Below, one piece after another: positions 44,026 to 51,622 of a stretch of 64,000 nt of DNA. The notes below the pieces were generated by a model. The model was not told where the DNA came from and did not search any database. It saw only the letters and a list, made by a program, of their open reading frames with translations. The translations under genes and the position numbers were made by a program. Numbering within the stretch: the first letter of the stretch is position 1; the number at the start of each line of letters is the position of its first letter. Origin of the DNA: Macellibacteroides fermentans (GTDB lineage: Bacteria; Bacteroidota; Bacteroidia; Bacteroidales; Tannerellaceae); assembly GCF_013409575.1 (NCBI RefSeq), contig NZ_JACCCY010000001.1, positions 310,001-374,000 of the forward strand, read 5' to 3'.

Positions 44026-45870
44026 TTAATTATCCCAAATGGGATCATATTTTTTCATAGACGTCGAAAAAACACTCATTCCTATATATATTGAACCATT
44101 AAGCAACATCATACTATGGCCTTCATCTTTATACCCTCCAAGTGTACTTTTACTCGTCCAGACTTTTTGTTTTATATTATACTCCCAAATTCTGTTGTTG
44201 GAGTCAATTACATAAAGTAAATCATTCAGTATTACTCCACTGCTTATAGTCCCGGCAAGATTAGGAATTTCAGTTTCTTCCTTCCATGTACTCATATCAC
44301 CGGACGAAATCCATAAGGTCTTGGTGGAAGTCGACTCGCCTGTTTGTCCCAACCCTGCAAAGATAGTATCATTTTTACTCAGAACAATGCCTCCATAATG
44401 ACTAGTGGGGAAATTCTCTATTTGTTGCCATTGACCACTATTGATATTATACCTCCAAACCTCATTTAAAATAGCATTGGTTGTGCGTCCTCCTATAACA
44501 TAGCCATAGGTTACAGACCCCTTTGATTGGACGGTTGCTTTAGCACTCCATCTGGGTGTTCCAGGAAAAGGTGGCAATATTTCCCATTCATTAAGAGAAA
44601 CCTTATATTTATAAAATTCAGTAGTTGGCTGACCTGGATTAACTAATCCGCCTAATAAATAAGCTGTTGCATCTGTCGAAAACGCTGTCACAAATTTTCT
44701 TCCTCCAAGAGGAAAAATATTTCTATCTCGCCATGAATTAGATATCGGATCAAATTCCCAAACTACATTGCTGTATGATTGACCTACATCCCCCCCAACT
44801 AAATAAGCCCGGCCGTACGAACTGAAAGCAGCTGCTCCAGTAGGTCGATAACTTGTGAAAGGAGCCATATCAGTAAATACTGGTGGAGCAGGAAAAATGA
44901 CTTCTTCTCCATATGAAGTGCCTATACTGTTTGTAGCAAATGCTCTAATATGATATATTTTTCCTCCATTGATTTTTTCTAAATAACCAGAAAAAGCACC
45001 TGTACCTGGTGTAAAGTTGAATACATTATCCTGTATTGTAGGTTCATTGCTAAAGGACCAACAAATTCCCCGGGCTGTAATCTCAGAATAACCCATATCT
45101 ACTACTATCCCCCCAACTTTAACCTTTCCATCTTTATTATCATTAAAAATCGAAGTTTTAACTGTTGGTAGAGCGTTCAGAGTTGTAAATTGGATTGAGT
45201 CACTATATTGTACGCCATAACTGTTAACAGCAAACGATCGTGCATAATAGGTTGTATTTGCCTGTAGATTCTTGATCGTTGTAGAAAATTTGCCTTTTCC
45301 GGATCCTACATGGACTGTATCATCTTTAATTGATACAGATGCAGATTCCGAAAAACAAAATCCACGTACAGCAGTTGAATCCCCCTCGTTAACGACCTCC
45401 GATTCCAGATCAACATCATACGTTCTTACCTGTAAAAGTTTCAATAGAGCAATAGTAGGCATTCCAGAAGTGGTTACAACAGTTTTTTCTTCTCCGTATG
45501 CCGTACCTTTAGCATTAATAGCATAAGCCCTAAGATAATATGTTTTATTGGCAGAAAGACCTTTTACTTCCGCAGTGAATGAACCTAGTCCATTTCCGGC
45601 AGGCACCTTGTTAACAGCCGATACCGGAGAAGATGTACCCCAGCAAATTCCTTTCTCTGTGACTTCTGCGCCATTTGCCTGTAGAACAGCTCCCGAAACT
45701 GTAATAGTGGTAGCAGAGTAAGACTCTACCGAAGAGGTTTCCACCTCTGGAGTTCTGGCATTGAATACTTCATCTGGTACCGATGGATCATCCAAACACG
45801 ATTGAAAAATAAATAATCCAGTCAGTAATGACAGAAACAATCTTGTATATAGTTTTGAAGTTGTATCCAT
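44026..45870 (-). CDS. FN3/Kelch surface lipoprotein
   Basis: A 614-residue lipoprotein (lipobox in LTGLFIFQSCLD), so it is anchored to the outer membrane and probably exposed. Residues ~45-330 hold three FN3-like beta-sandwich repeats, each with a GICW/GFCF core and a TYYLRAYAINxxGTAYG strand. Residues ~330-614 form a Kelch-like propeller with repeats such as AYLVGGDVGQSYSNVVWEFDPISNSW and YVIGGRTTNAILNEVWRYN. It likely binds a surface ligand or partner. It lies last but one in the kinase operon, 4 bp after the beta-barrel gene, and may be its sensing or output arm. Confidence 0.8.
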   Translation of the reverse strand: MDTTSKLYTRLFLSLLTGLFIFQSCLDDPSVPDEVFNARTPEVETSSVESYSATTITVSGAVLQANGAEVTEKGICWGTSSPVSAVNKVPAGNGLGSFTAEVKGLSANKTYYLRAYAINAKGTAYGEEKTVVTTSGMPTIALLKLLQVRTYDVDLESEVVNEGDSTAVRGFCFSESASVSIKDDTVHVGSGKGKFSTTIKNLQANTTYYARSFAVNSYGVQYSDSIQFTTLNALPTVKTSIFNDNKDGKVKVGGIVVDMGYSEITARGICWSFSNEPTIQDNVFNFTPGTGAFSGYLEKINGGKIYHIRAFATNSIGTSYGEEVIFPAPPVFTDMAPFTSYRPTGAAAFSSYGRAYLVGGDVGQSYSNVVWEFDPISNSWRDRNIFPLGGRKFVTAFSTDATAYLLGGLVNPGQPTTEFYKYKVSLNEWEILPPFPGTPRWSAKATVQSKGSVTYGYVIGGRTTNAILNEVWRYNINSGQWQQIENFPTSHYGGIVLSKNDTIFAGLGQTGESTSTKTLWISSGDMSTWKEETEIPNLAGTISSGVILNDLLYVIDSNNRIWEYNIKQKVWTSKSTLGGYKDEGHSMMLLNGSIYIGMSVFSTSMKKYDPIWDN

Positions 45871-45874
45871 ATTT

Positions 45875-46828
45875 TTAAAATATTAATCCAATACCTGCAT
45901 TTAAATCGGCAAATTCTAAATTAATCGAGTTACAGCCCACACTAAAATAAAAGTTCTTACTCACTTTTACAATCGCATCTGCATCTGTTTCTATCCCCTT
46001 ATAGGATCCGGTTACATTTTCACACCAAAGCTCTGTTGTTAAACTATTGTTTGAATAGCTATAGGCTGTGGCATGCCATTGTAATTCACGTTCGCCATAC
46101 CCTACCCCAACTGAAGCGGACAACCAAGGCAAGATTTTTACAATCAATCCCCCTGTAATTCCAAAACGGGAAATACGTTCTCGGTCAAATTTATAATAAG
46201 CACCTTCCGTATAGTTTAAAATACCAGATTCATTACAGTCGACTGTTGTTTTACCAAATGTCATATTTGACTTCAATCGCAAATAACCGCCCCATCGTTT
46301 ACCAAGTAGGCCAAACGTTATTCCATAGGGTGCAGACGGAGTAAAATTATAACCTATGATCAGATTCAGCGGTGTTGGTTTTTCTTTAGGTGAAGGTAAA
46401 CGTTTCTCTAAAGCGGGCAATTGTTCCTCTGGCTTTGACAATTTTGACAACTGTTCTTCCCAATAATTTGCCAGCTCCGGACTCTCGGGTGTACCTATAC
46501 CATGTTCGTAATAAAGGATGAGCCGGGCTATTGAAGCAGTATCATTCTCCGTCGCTTTTATATTGAGACAATTCAGGCATTTAGTCATTAAGCTACGCAT
46601 CGGAATCCGAAACTGTTCGTTTTCAATCCAGATAGTCGTCAGCTTATCAATACTATAACTATCGCAAAACGAAACTCCTTCTTCGAACCACATTTTGGCA
46701 TCAGCAAGATCATTTCTGGATAATGCCTCATTTCCTTTTTCATTATATTCAGTCAGCCTTTGAGCACTAAGGTTTAAAGGCCCAATAATTAAAAACAACA
46801 ATAAAAGAAAACGACTCATAGGTTTCAA
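45875..46828 (-). CDS. predicted outer membrane beta-barrel protein of the kinase operon
   Basis: A 317-residue exported protein (signal near RFLLLLFLIIGPLNLSAQ). Residues ~25-135 are helical and TPR-like (NEKGNEALSRNDLADAKMWFEEGV), followed by a Pro/Lys/Glu-rich linker. The C-terminal half (~150-317) has alternating strands, many Gly and aromatic residues, and ends in GIGLIF with a terminal Phe, as in outer membrane barrels. The family is not recognised. It starts 3 bp after the kinase gene, so the two are coupled and the product probably acts at the envelope in the same pathway. Confidence 0.7.
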   Translation of the reverse strand: MKPMSRFLLLLFLIIGPLNLSAQRLTEYNEKGNEALSRNDLADAKMWFEEGVSFCDSYSIDKLTTIWIENEQFRIPMRSLMTKCLNCLNIKATENDTASIARLILYYEHGIGTPESPELANYWEEQLSKLSKPEEQLPALEKRLPSPKEKPTPLNLIIGYNFTPSAPYGITFGLLGKRWGGYLRLKSNMTFGKTTVDCNESGILNYTEGAYYKFDRERISRFGITGGLIVKILPWLSASVGVGYGERELQWHATAYSYSNNSLTTELWCENVTGSYKGIETDADAIVKVSKNFYFSVGCNSINLEFADLNAGIGLIF

Positions 46829-46831
46829 GTA

Positions 46832-48661
46832 TTAATAGTATGTAACGCCTTTACTCACCAGTTCGCATGATGAATTATATATATCAAAAAGATTATCTTC
46901 ACGTTCAAAAGCTCTACCCTTTTCAGCCTTTCCAACACTTAGATATACACATGGTATGCGATCGATCCCTTTTGAATCAATAGCTCCGTATTTACCAGTT
47001 GATTTGTTTCTAACTATCATGTAATTTCCAAAAGGCATTTTCTCTTCGTACAAAGATCTCCTATTAGAAATCACACTTTGTTCTTCCATTGAATCACAGG
47101 TAATTAATAAACGCAAAATTTCTTCTGTTAATGAGAGTTCTTTAGCCTTATTAAAATCATTCCTCGCGCCCTGATAATCACCTTTAGCCAATTTCTTCTT
47201 TCCTAAATCAAGTAGACTGGCATAATCAGTATCCGGTGTTTTAGCCGGTACAGGTTGCACATCGGGTTCGTTAACAGACGTAATATTATCCTTTATTGTC
47301 TGATCAAGAGGAGTCACAGTTAAAAGGGAAGAATTGTTTTTATGTTCTTCCGCATTATTCAATACCAATGTATCCGTATTCTTGCGATTATCCTCCGAAA
47401 CTGTCAAAGGCTTTTTGTCATCTATCGGCTCTGGAATGTTATCGGAGTTCCTTGATTTTAAATTTATAAAATACAGAACTGTTCCAACGCAAACAAAAAT
47501 AATCAACGAGATTAAAATTGGTTTAAAATAATTCCTACGTTTAACAGGTCCTCCCTCCAGTTCATCTACATTTCCTCTTTCAAGTATTGTATCGTCATCC
47601 GGATTAGAGACAGGCTCTTCATTGCCTTGTAAAATAGTCTTTGTATTTTCATGAGTCGGTTCCTCCAGATCAACCCTTCGGGTTAGCGTATAAAGTTCCG
47701 TAGCATCATCCGCCTGGGATGTACCATTCACCCCATTAGTCTTCTCTCTAACCTCTCTTTCAGGGGAAGGTCCCAATGCCAATATCATCTCATTAACAGA
47801 TTGAAAGCGGTCGGCTTGAACTATAGCCATCGCCTTCATAATAGCCTCTTCTGTTCTTTCAGAAATTGAAGAATTAAGCTCAGATGGTTTTTGCAAAGGC
47901 TTAGCGGCACGTAGAATTGATTCGGTAGGTATTTTACCAGTCAACAGATTATACATAGTAGCACCCAGCGAATATATGTCCGGACAGGGAGAGAAATTCT
48001 GAGTTCCTTCATCGTCATATTGCTCCACAGAAGCAAATCCTTTGGAAAGAGTAAGCATCGTTGTGCTCGTTTCCTGTTGAAACAAATCATATCGTTTACT
48101 AACTCCGAAATCGATTAAACGGGCATTGTCGTCCTTGTCGATTAATATATTACTGGGCTTGATATCCAGGTGGAGTATACTTTTCTCGTGAACAAACTGA
48201 AGGGCATGAGCAATTTGGTGTGTATAAAAAAGAACCGTATTTTCGGAAAGTCTTCCCTCCTTTTCAAGTAAGTACTTCAATGAATACCCTTGAATATATT
48301 CCATGGCGATGTAAGCTGTATCGTTCTCTTCAAAAACTTCAAGCACATTAACGATATGTGGATGATGTACATCCGACAATATTTTCGCCTCTTTAATTAA
48401 CTTCTCTTTAAATTTTTCAAATAAAGCTCTTCCTGTTTCCGAATGAACCTTTACAGCAAAGGTTTCTTCATCCCGATAACAGTAATCTTTAAAAAAATAT
48501 TCTTTGATACAAATAGGAACTTCCGTCTTGACTTTACCCAACGATCCCTTAACCTCGGTAAACCATACACCTTTGTATGTTATACCAAAGCCTCCTCGGC
48601 CAACGGTTTCAGTTAGCTGATATTTCCCTTTTTGAAGATAATGCCCAGTTGGTAATTCCAT
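46832..48661 (-). CDS. transmembrane Hanks-type Ser/Thr kinase
   Basis: A 609-residue kinase with a cytosolic N-terminal kinase domain (~8-290): Gly loop GRGGFGITYKGV, AMEYIQGYSL hinge, catalytic loop HLDIKPSNIL (Asp166, Lys168) and DFGVSKRY. The usual HRD Arg is Leu, so it is a non-RD kinase and may not need loop phosphorylation. A linker with many Thr/Asp residues leads to one membrane helix (~378-400). The exported part has a TPR-like pair (~470-520) and a WG-repeat-like end (GKYGAIDSKGIDRIP). Phosphatase, FHA proteins and an envelope pair lie in the same operon. Confidence 0.93.
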   Translation of the reverse strand: MELPTGHYLQKGKYQLTETVGRGGFGITYKGVWFTEVKGSLGKVKTEVPICIKEYFFKDYCYRDEETFAVKVHSETGRALFEKFKEKLIKEAKILSDVHHPHIVNVLEVFEENDTAYIAMEYIQGYSLKYLLEKEGRLSENTVLFYTHQIAHALQFVHEKSILHLDIKPSNILIDKDDNARLIDFGVSKRYDLFQQETSTTMLTLSKGFASVEQYDDEGTQNFSPCPDIYSLGATMYNLLTGKIPTESILRAAKPLQKPSELNSSISERTEEAIMKAMAIVQADRFQSVNEMILALGPSPEREVREKTNGVNGTSQADDATELYTLTRRVDLEEPTHENTKTILQGNEEPVSNPDDDTILERGNVDELEGGPVKRRNYFKPILISLIIFVCVGTVLYFINLKSRNSDNIPEPIDDKKPLTVSEDNRKNTDTLVLNNAEEHKNNSSLLTVTPLDQTIKDNITSVNEPDVQPVPAKTPDTDYASLLDLGKKKLAKGDYQGARNDFNKAKELSLTEEILRLLITCDSMEEQSVISNRRSLYEEKMPFGNYMIVRNKSTGKYGAIDSKGIDRIPCVYLSVGKAEKGRAFEREDNLFDIYNSSCELVSKGVTYY

Positions 48662-48702
48662 CAGTACTAAAGTAAAGATTCATCTTGACAAATTTACTGA
48701 TT

Positions 48703-49506
48703 TTATATGAAAGAATAAAAAAATGAGAGTATAAAATGCTTGATAGAAACGGTTTCCTGAACATTATTCACTGGAATAATGAAAAATGAAAAGTTATCTC
48801 TGGATATATTGTTGCACGCTTCAAGAACTTCTGTCTTAAGCAAATCTGAAGAAACATTTTTTTCAAATAAACCGGATAAAGCCTTGTCATCAAAACATTC
48901 CATAACCCCATCAGAACACATAAAGAAATAATCACCGGGAGTTACATTCGTAATCAATGTAACTTCAGCCTGAACCGGATTTTCTGTTCCGCTTATCGCT
49001 TTTAATATCACATTTTTTTGTGGATGACTGCTAACCTCTTCCGGTTTTATGCGTCCGAGTTTAACCAGGGAATTGACAAGAGAGTGATCAACGGTTTCAT
49101 GTAAAATCTGCCCCTTTCTGAATTGATAAATCCTACTATCCCCAATATGAGCAAGCGTCATACCATTGGTTCCAACATAAAGAAGGGCCATGGTTGTTGC
49201 CATCCCTTTAGCTGAAGGATTGGATGATACAAAATCGTCAAAACGAGATTCAGTATATTTTACAGCCTGATTAATAAATTCTTCGGTAGGATTTCCCTGC
49301 AAAAAGGAACTGAAGTATGTCTGCAACGATTCACAAGCTAACGCACTTGCTATTTCGCCCTTTTCAGATCCACCTACGCCATCGCATACAATAAACAATC
49401 GCTGCTTAGGACTCGATACTTCCGGCTGAGGATATACTGAATCTTCATTATTCAGTCTGCCACCTCTTTCACAAACAGCAAATGGTTGTCCCATCATTAT
49501 ATCCAT
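48703..49506 (-). CDS. PP2C-family Ser/Thr phosphatase
   Basis: A 267-residue metal-dependent phosphatase of the PPM type, similar to Stp/PrpC. Visible motifs are NNEDSVY, CDGVGGSEKGEIAS (metal Asp), MTLAHIGDSRIYQF, and YFFMCSDGVMECFDD with the second metal Asp. There is no membrane segment or extra domain apart from a short C-terminal tail. ATGs 9 and 12 bases downstream could also start it. It stands between the FHA gene and the kinase gene and should reverse the kinase's action. Confidence 0.93.
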   Translation of the reverse strand: MDIMMGQPFAVCERGGRLNNEDSVYPQPEVSSPKQRLFIVCDGVGGSEKGEIASALACESLQTYFSSFLQGNPTEEFINQAVKYTESRFDDFVSSNPSAKGMATTMALLYVGTNGMTLAHIGDSRIYQFRKGQILHETVDHSLVNSLVKLGRIKPEEVSSHPQKNVILKAISGTENPVQAEVTLITNVTPGDYFFMCSDGVMECFDDKALSGLFEKNVSSDLLKTEVLEACNNISRDNFSFFIIPVNNVQETVSIKHFILSFFYSFI

Positions 49507-49521
49507 AGCCTGATCCTTCCA

Positions 49522-50037
49522 TTATTCATTAAACCTGAGGATGGTCTTTCCGATCACTATTTCATCGTTGTCTTTCAAAACAACAACTTCTCCATTCTCA
49601 AGGCATGTGTTATTATACAAAGTTTTATTCTTACTGTTATTGTCGGACAAAAAATGTTTATAAACTCCCCCACCCTCATGCTTCACTTCAATTTTAATGT
49701 GCTCGCGACTCATGCACTTATCCATCGTAACTATACCGATGGTCGCTTTTGAGGCTTCCGACTTACGTCCTGCAATCAATATCCCCTCGTGAAGGAGAAA
49801 TGTTTGAGCAGGAGTGTCAGAGTTTGGTAGTACGGTAATTGTACCGGAAGTTGCATTTCGATGTTTAACAACAACAGTCGGTGTCTCTGTTTTATTCAAA
49901 GACCTTAATTGTCCAAGTAATGAAACCGCAATAGGTTTTGTACATTTTGGACATTTAAATGAATCAATCGTAGACGGGATTTTTGTCTCGTCTATTTTAA
50001 GCCCAACTTTACAATATGGACATTTGATTGAAATCAT
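49522..50037 (-). CDS. zinc-ribbon FHA-domain protein
   Basis: A 171-residue protein with an N-terminal zinc ribbon of the MJ0042 type (CPYC and CPKC pairs) and a C-terminal FHA domain (~80-170; AGRKSEASKATIGI, SREHIKIEV, LYNNTCLENGEVVVL), which binds phosphothreonine peptides. It is cytosolic. Its start overlaps the stop of the small acidic protein gene (ATGA), and its stop is 15 bp before the phosphatase. It should read kinase output. Confidence 0.9.
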   Translation of the reverse strand: MISIKCPYCKVGLKIDETKIPSTIDSFKCPKCTKPIAVSLLGQLRSLNKTETPTVVVKHRNATSGTITVLPNSDTPAQTFLLHEGILIAGRKSEASKATIGIVTMDKCMSREHIKIEVKHEGGGVYKHFLSDNNSKNKTLYNNTCLENGEVVVLKDNDEIVIGKTILRFNE

Positions 50038-50279
50038 AACATAAAGGATGCGTCTGAATCGTCTAGATCAATTGAAGACATATCAATAACATCTGCATCA
50101 GTCATGAAGACGGTGTCATCCGACAGAGTAATCAAATCAGATCCGGACATATCATCATCCAACATGACTGCATCAAATGAAAGAGTATCACTCTCAACAT
50201 CTACAATAAAGCTCTCTGAGGCATCCATAAAGTCACCATTATCAATTGTGACAAATGTGTATTCTTCTGCTTTTTCCAT
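50034..50279 (-). CDS. small acidic protein of the kinase operon
   Basis: An 81-residue protein of unknown family with very high Asp/Glu and Ser/Thr content and no signal peptide or membrane helix. It has two Thr-x-x-Asp sites, T51 in TLSD and T60 in TDAD, the sequence type favoured by many FHA domains when the Thr is phosphorylated. It is translationally coupled to the FHA protein downstream and driven by its own promoter. It is a plausible kinase substrate and FHA partner, but this is inferred only from composition and position. Confidence 0.7.
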   Translation of the reverse strand: MEKAEEYTFVTIDNGDFMDASESFIVDVESDTLSFDAVMLDDDMSGSDLITLSDDTVFMTDADVIDMSSIDLDDSDASFML

Positions 50280-50302
50280 ATCTATAATTATTATTTACAA
50301 CG

Positions 50303-50334
50303 CAAATGTACGAAAAGAAATCCGTAATAATCAA
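50303..50334 (-). promoter_or_regulatory. internal promoter of the kinase operon
   Basis: On the minus strand, TTG, a 21-nt spacer and TACATTTG lie 24 bases before the small acidic protein gene. This would allow the acidic-FHA-phosphatase-kinase part to be expressed apart from the first two genes. Confidence 0.6.
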
Positions 50335-50402
50335 GCCTTATCCGGACCTTAATCCAACTACAGGCATTCTTGTACAAAAGGCATGTTTTTCGATACGAAC
50401 AA

Positions 50403-51053
50403 TTAGAAGCTAACCCATTTGGCCTTACAGGAAGGAACCGGACATTGTTTTTTGTTACGTAGAGATTCCCACGGGATTTCACCAAGGAAGGTGCCGCATT
50501 TGGGACAAACATAATCAATCTTAAACTGGTTGGAAATATCTTGAAGAAGCTGAGGTATTTTGGCCGACTGCTTGGCTCCCATATAAATCCCAATCGTAGG
50601 GGCACAAATGGCCAAAGAAAGACTTAATCCGAAAAGCTGTGGTGTTCCGTTTCCCCAAAAACCTACAGCAATACCCACTACACCTGGTAACGCAAAGGGC
50701 AACGACTGAAATAACCTGGTTTTAAACTGATTATTGGATTGGATTTTGATTTTTTCACTGATGTATTTTTCATATACATCTTTCAGGGCGAGAAAGTCTT
50801 CACTATAGTCATTTACAGATCTTAAGGCACTCTTTATATCTAAAACGTATTTATCACCTAAGATAATTGAATCCGAAGAACAAATTTTCTTCTTTACAAC
50901 CTGACAACCATTCACATACGTCCCATTGGTCGATTGAATATCTTCAATAAACCATCCTTGTTCGTTTCGAAGCAAGTAAGCATGATGCCTGCTCACATGG
51001 TCGTCATTCACAATATAGTCATTATCACTGGCTTTTCCTATTCGTATTATCAT
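50403..51053 (-). CDS. membrane FHA-domain protein with C-terminal zinc ribbon
   Basis: A 216-residue protein. The FHA domain is at the N-terminus (~1-75; IGKASDNDYIVNDDHVSRHHAYLL and STNGTYVNG, the full FHA core). Two short hydrophobic helices follow (~118-165), then a C-terminal zinc ribbon with CPKC and CPVPSC. It is probably a membrane-tethered phosphothreonine reader with a cytosolic FHA domain. It starts 26 bp after the LytTR gene on the same strand. Confidence 0.88.
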   Translation of the reverse strand: MIIRIGKASDNDYIVNDDHVSRHHAYLLRNEQGWFIEDIQSTNGTYVNGCQVVKKKICSSDSIILGDKYVLDIKSALRSVNDYSEDFLALKDVYEKYISEKIKIQSNNQFKTRLFQSLPFALPGVVGIAVGFWGNGTPQLFGLSLSLAICAPTIGIYMGAKQSAKIPQLLQDISNQFKIDYVCPKCGTFLGEIPWESLRNKKQCPVPSCKAKWVSF

Positions 51054-51079
51054 CTCATTGTATAATAATAAGATTAATT

Positions 51080-51457
51080 TTACATTTTTGCATCTTCACG
51101 AATCTCATTTTCAAGAGAATCTTTCAGCACTTTTAACGGATCTTTCGAAATAATCAGCTCGCGGGCTTTACCTTCTGCCGTAAGCAACAAAAGCTTTTGT
51201 CTTGGCAGATTTATTTGCAAAATATGATTCTTGTTGATTATATGACTTTTGCCAACCCTCATTAATATCATTTTACATCCTGTAACCTGATTTTCAAGAA
51301 TCTCCTCTATCTTACCAATATTAATTGCAAAAGTAAATTGAATCCCGTTATTTAAAATCAACTTGGTATAATTACGATCTGCTTCGAAATAAAGAATTTG
51401 TTCAATTCTTATTCTCAACAACTCATCTCTTGTTTTAATAATTAAATATCTATCCAT
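51080..51457 (-). CDS. stand-alone LytTR DNA-binding protein
   Basis: A 125-residue protein consisting almost only of a LytTR domain (LRIRIEQILYFEADRNYTKLIL, FMRVGKSHIINKNHILQI-type core), without a receiver domain. LytTR domains bind promoter DNA as beta-sheet modules. As the first gene of the kinase/FHA operon it may regulate the operon and respond to signalling through protein partners rather than phosphorelay. Its own promoter lies just upstream. Confidence 0.9.
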   Translation of the reverse strand: MDRYLIIKTRDELLRIRIEQILYFEADRNYTKLILNNGIQFTFAINIGKIEEILENQVTGCKMILMRVGKSHIINKNHILQINLPRQKLLLLTAEGKARELIISKDPLKVLKDSLENEIREDAKM

Positions 51458-51486
51458 TGCCGGGCTAAATTAATGTTCACCGCGAA

Positions 51487-51520
51487 CAAATATAGACATT
51501 ATTTTTTATTGATTAACAAA
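51487..51520 (-). promoter_or_regulatory. promoter of the LytTR/kinase operon
   Basis: On the minus strand, TTTG, a 22-nt spacer and TATATTTG, about 30 bases before the LytTR gene. Confidence 0.6.
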
Positions 51521-51526
51521 ATTACA

Positions 51527-51601
51527 ATAAAAAAAAATAATCCTCGTAAACTATTGTTATTTGTTACAAAAACAATCACAAATAAAACAGTTTACGAGGA
51601 T
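51527..51601 (-). terminator. terminator of ppdK
   Basis: A 13-bp stem (AGTTTACGAGGAT and complement) with an inner ATTGTT/AACAAT stem is followed on the minus strand by TTATTTTTTTT. Confidence 0.82.
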
Positions 51602-51622
51602 AAGAACTAAATATCCTATAGA

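Noticed and set aside
44026-51457. Kinase/phosphatase/FHA set as a type VI secretion regulator
   Set aside because: No type VI structural genes are in the window, and the LytTR and Kelch/FN3 partners do not belong to that pathway.
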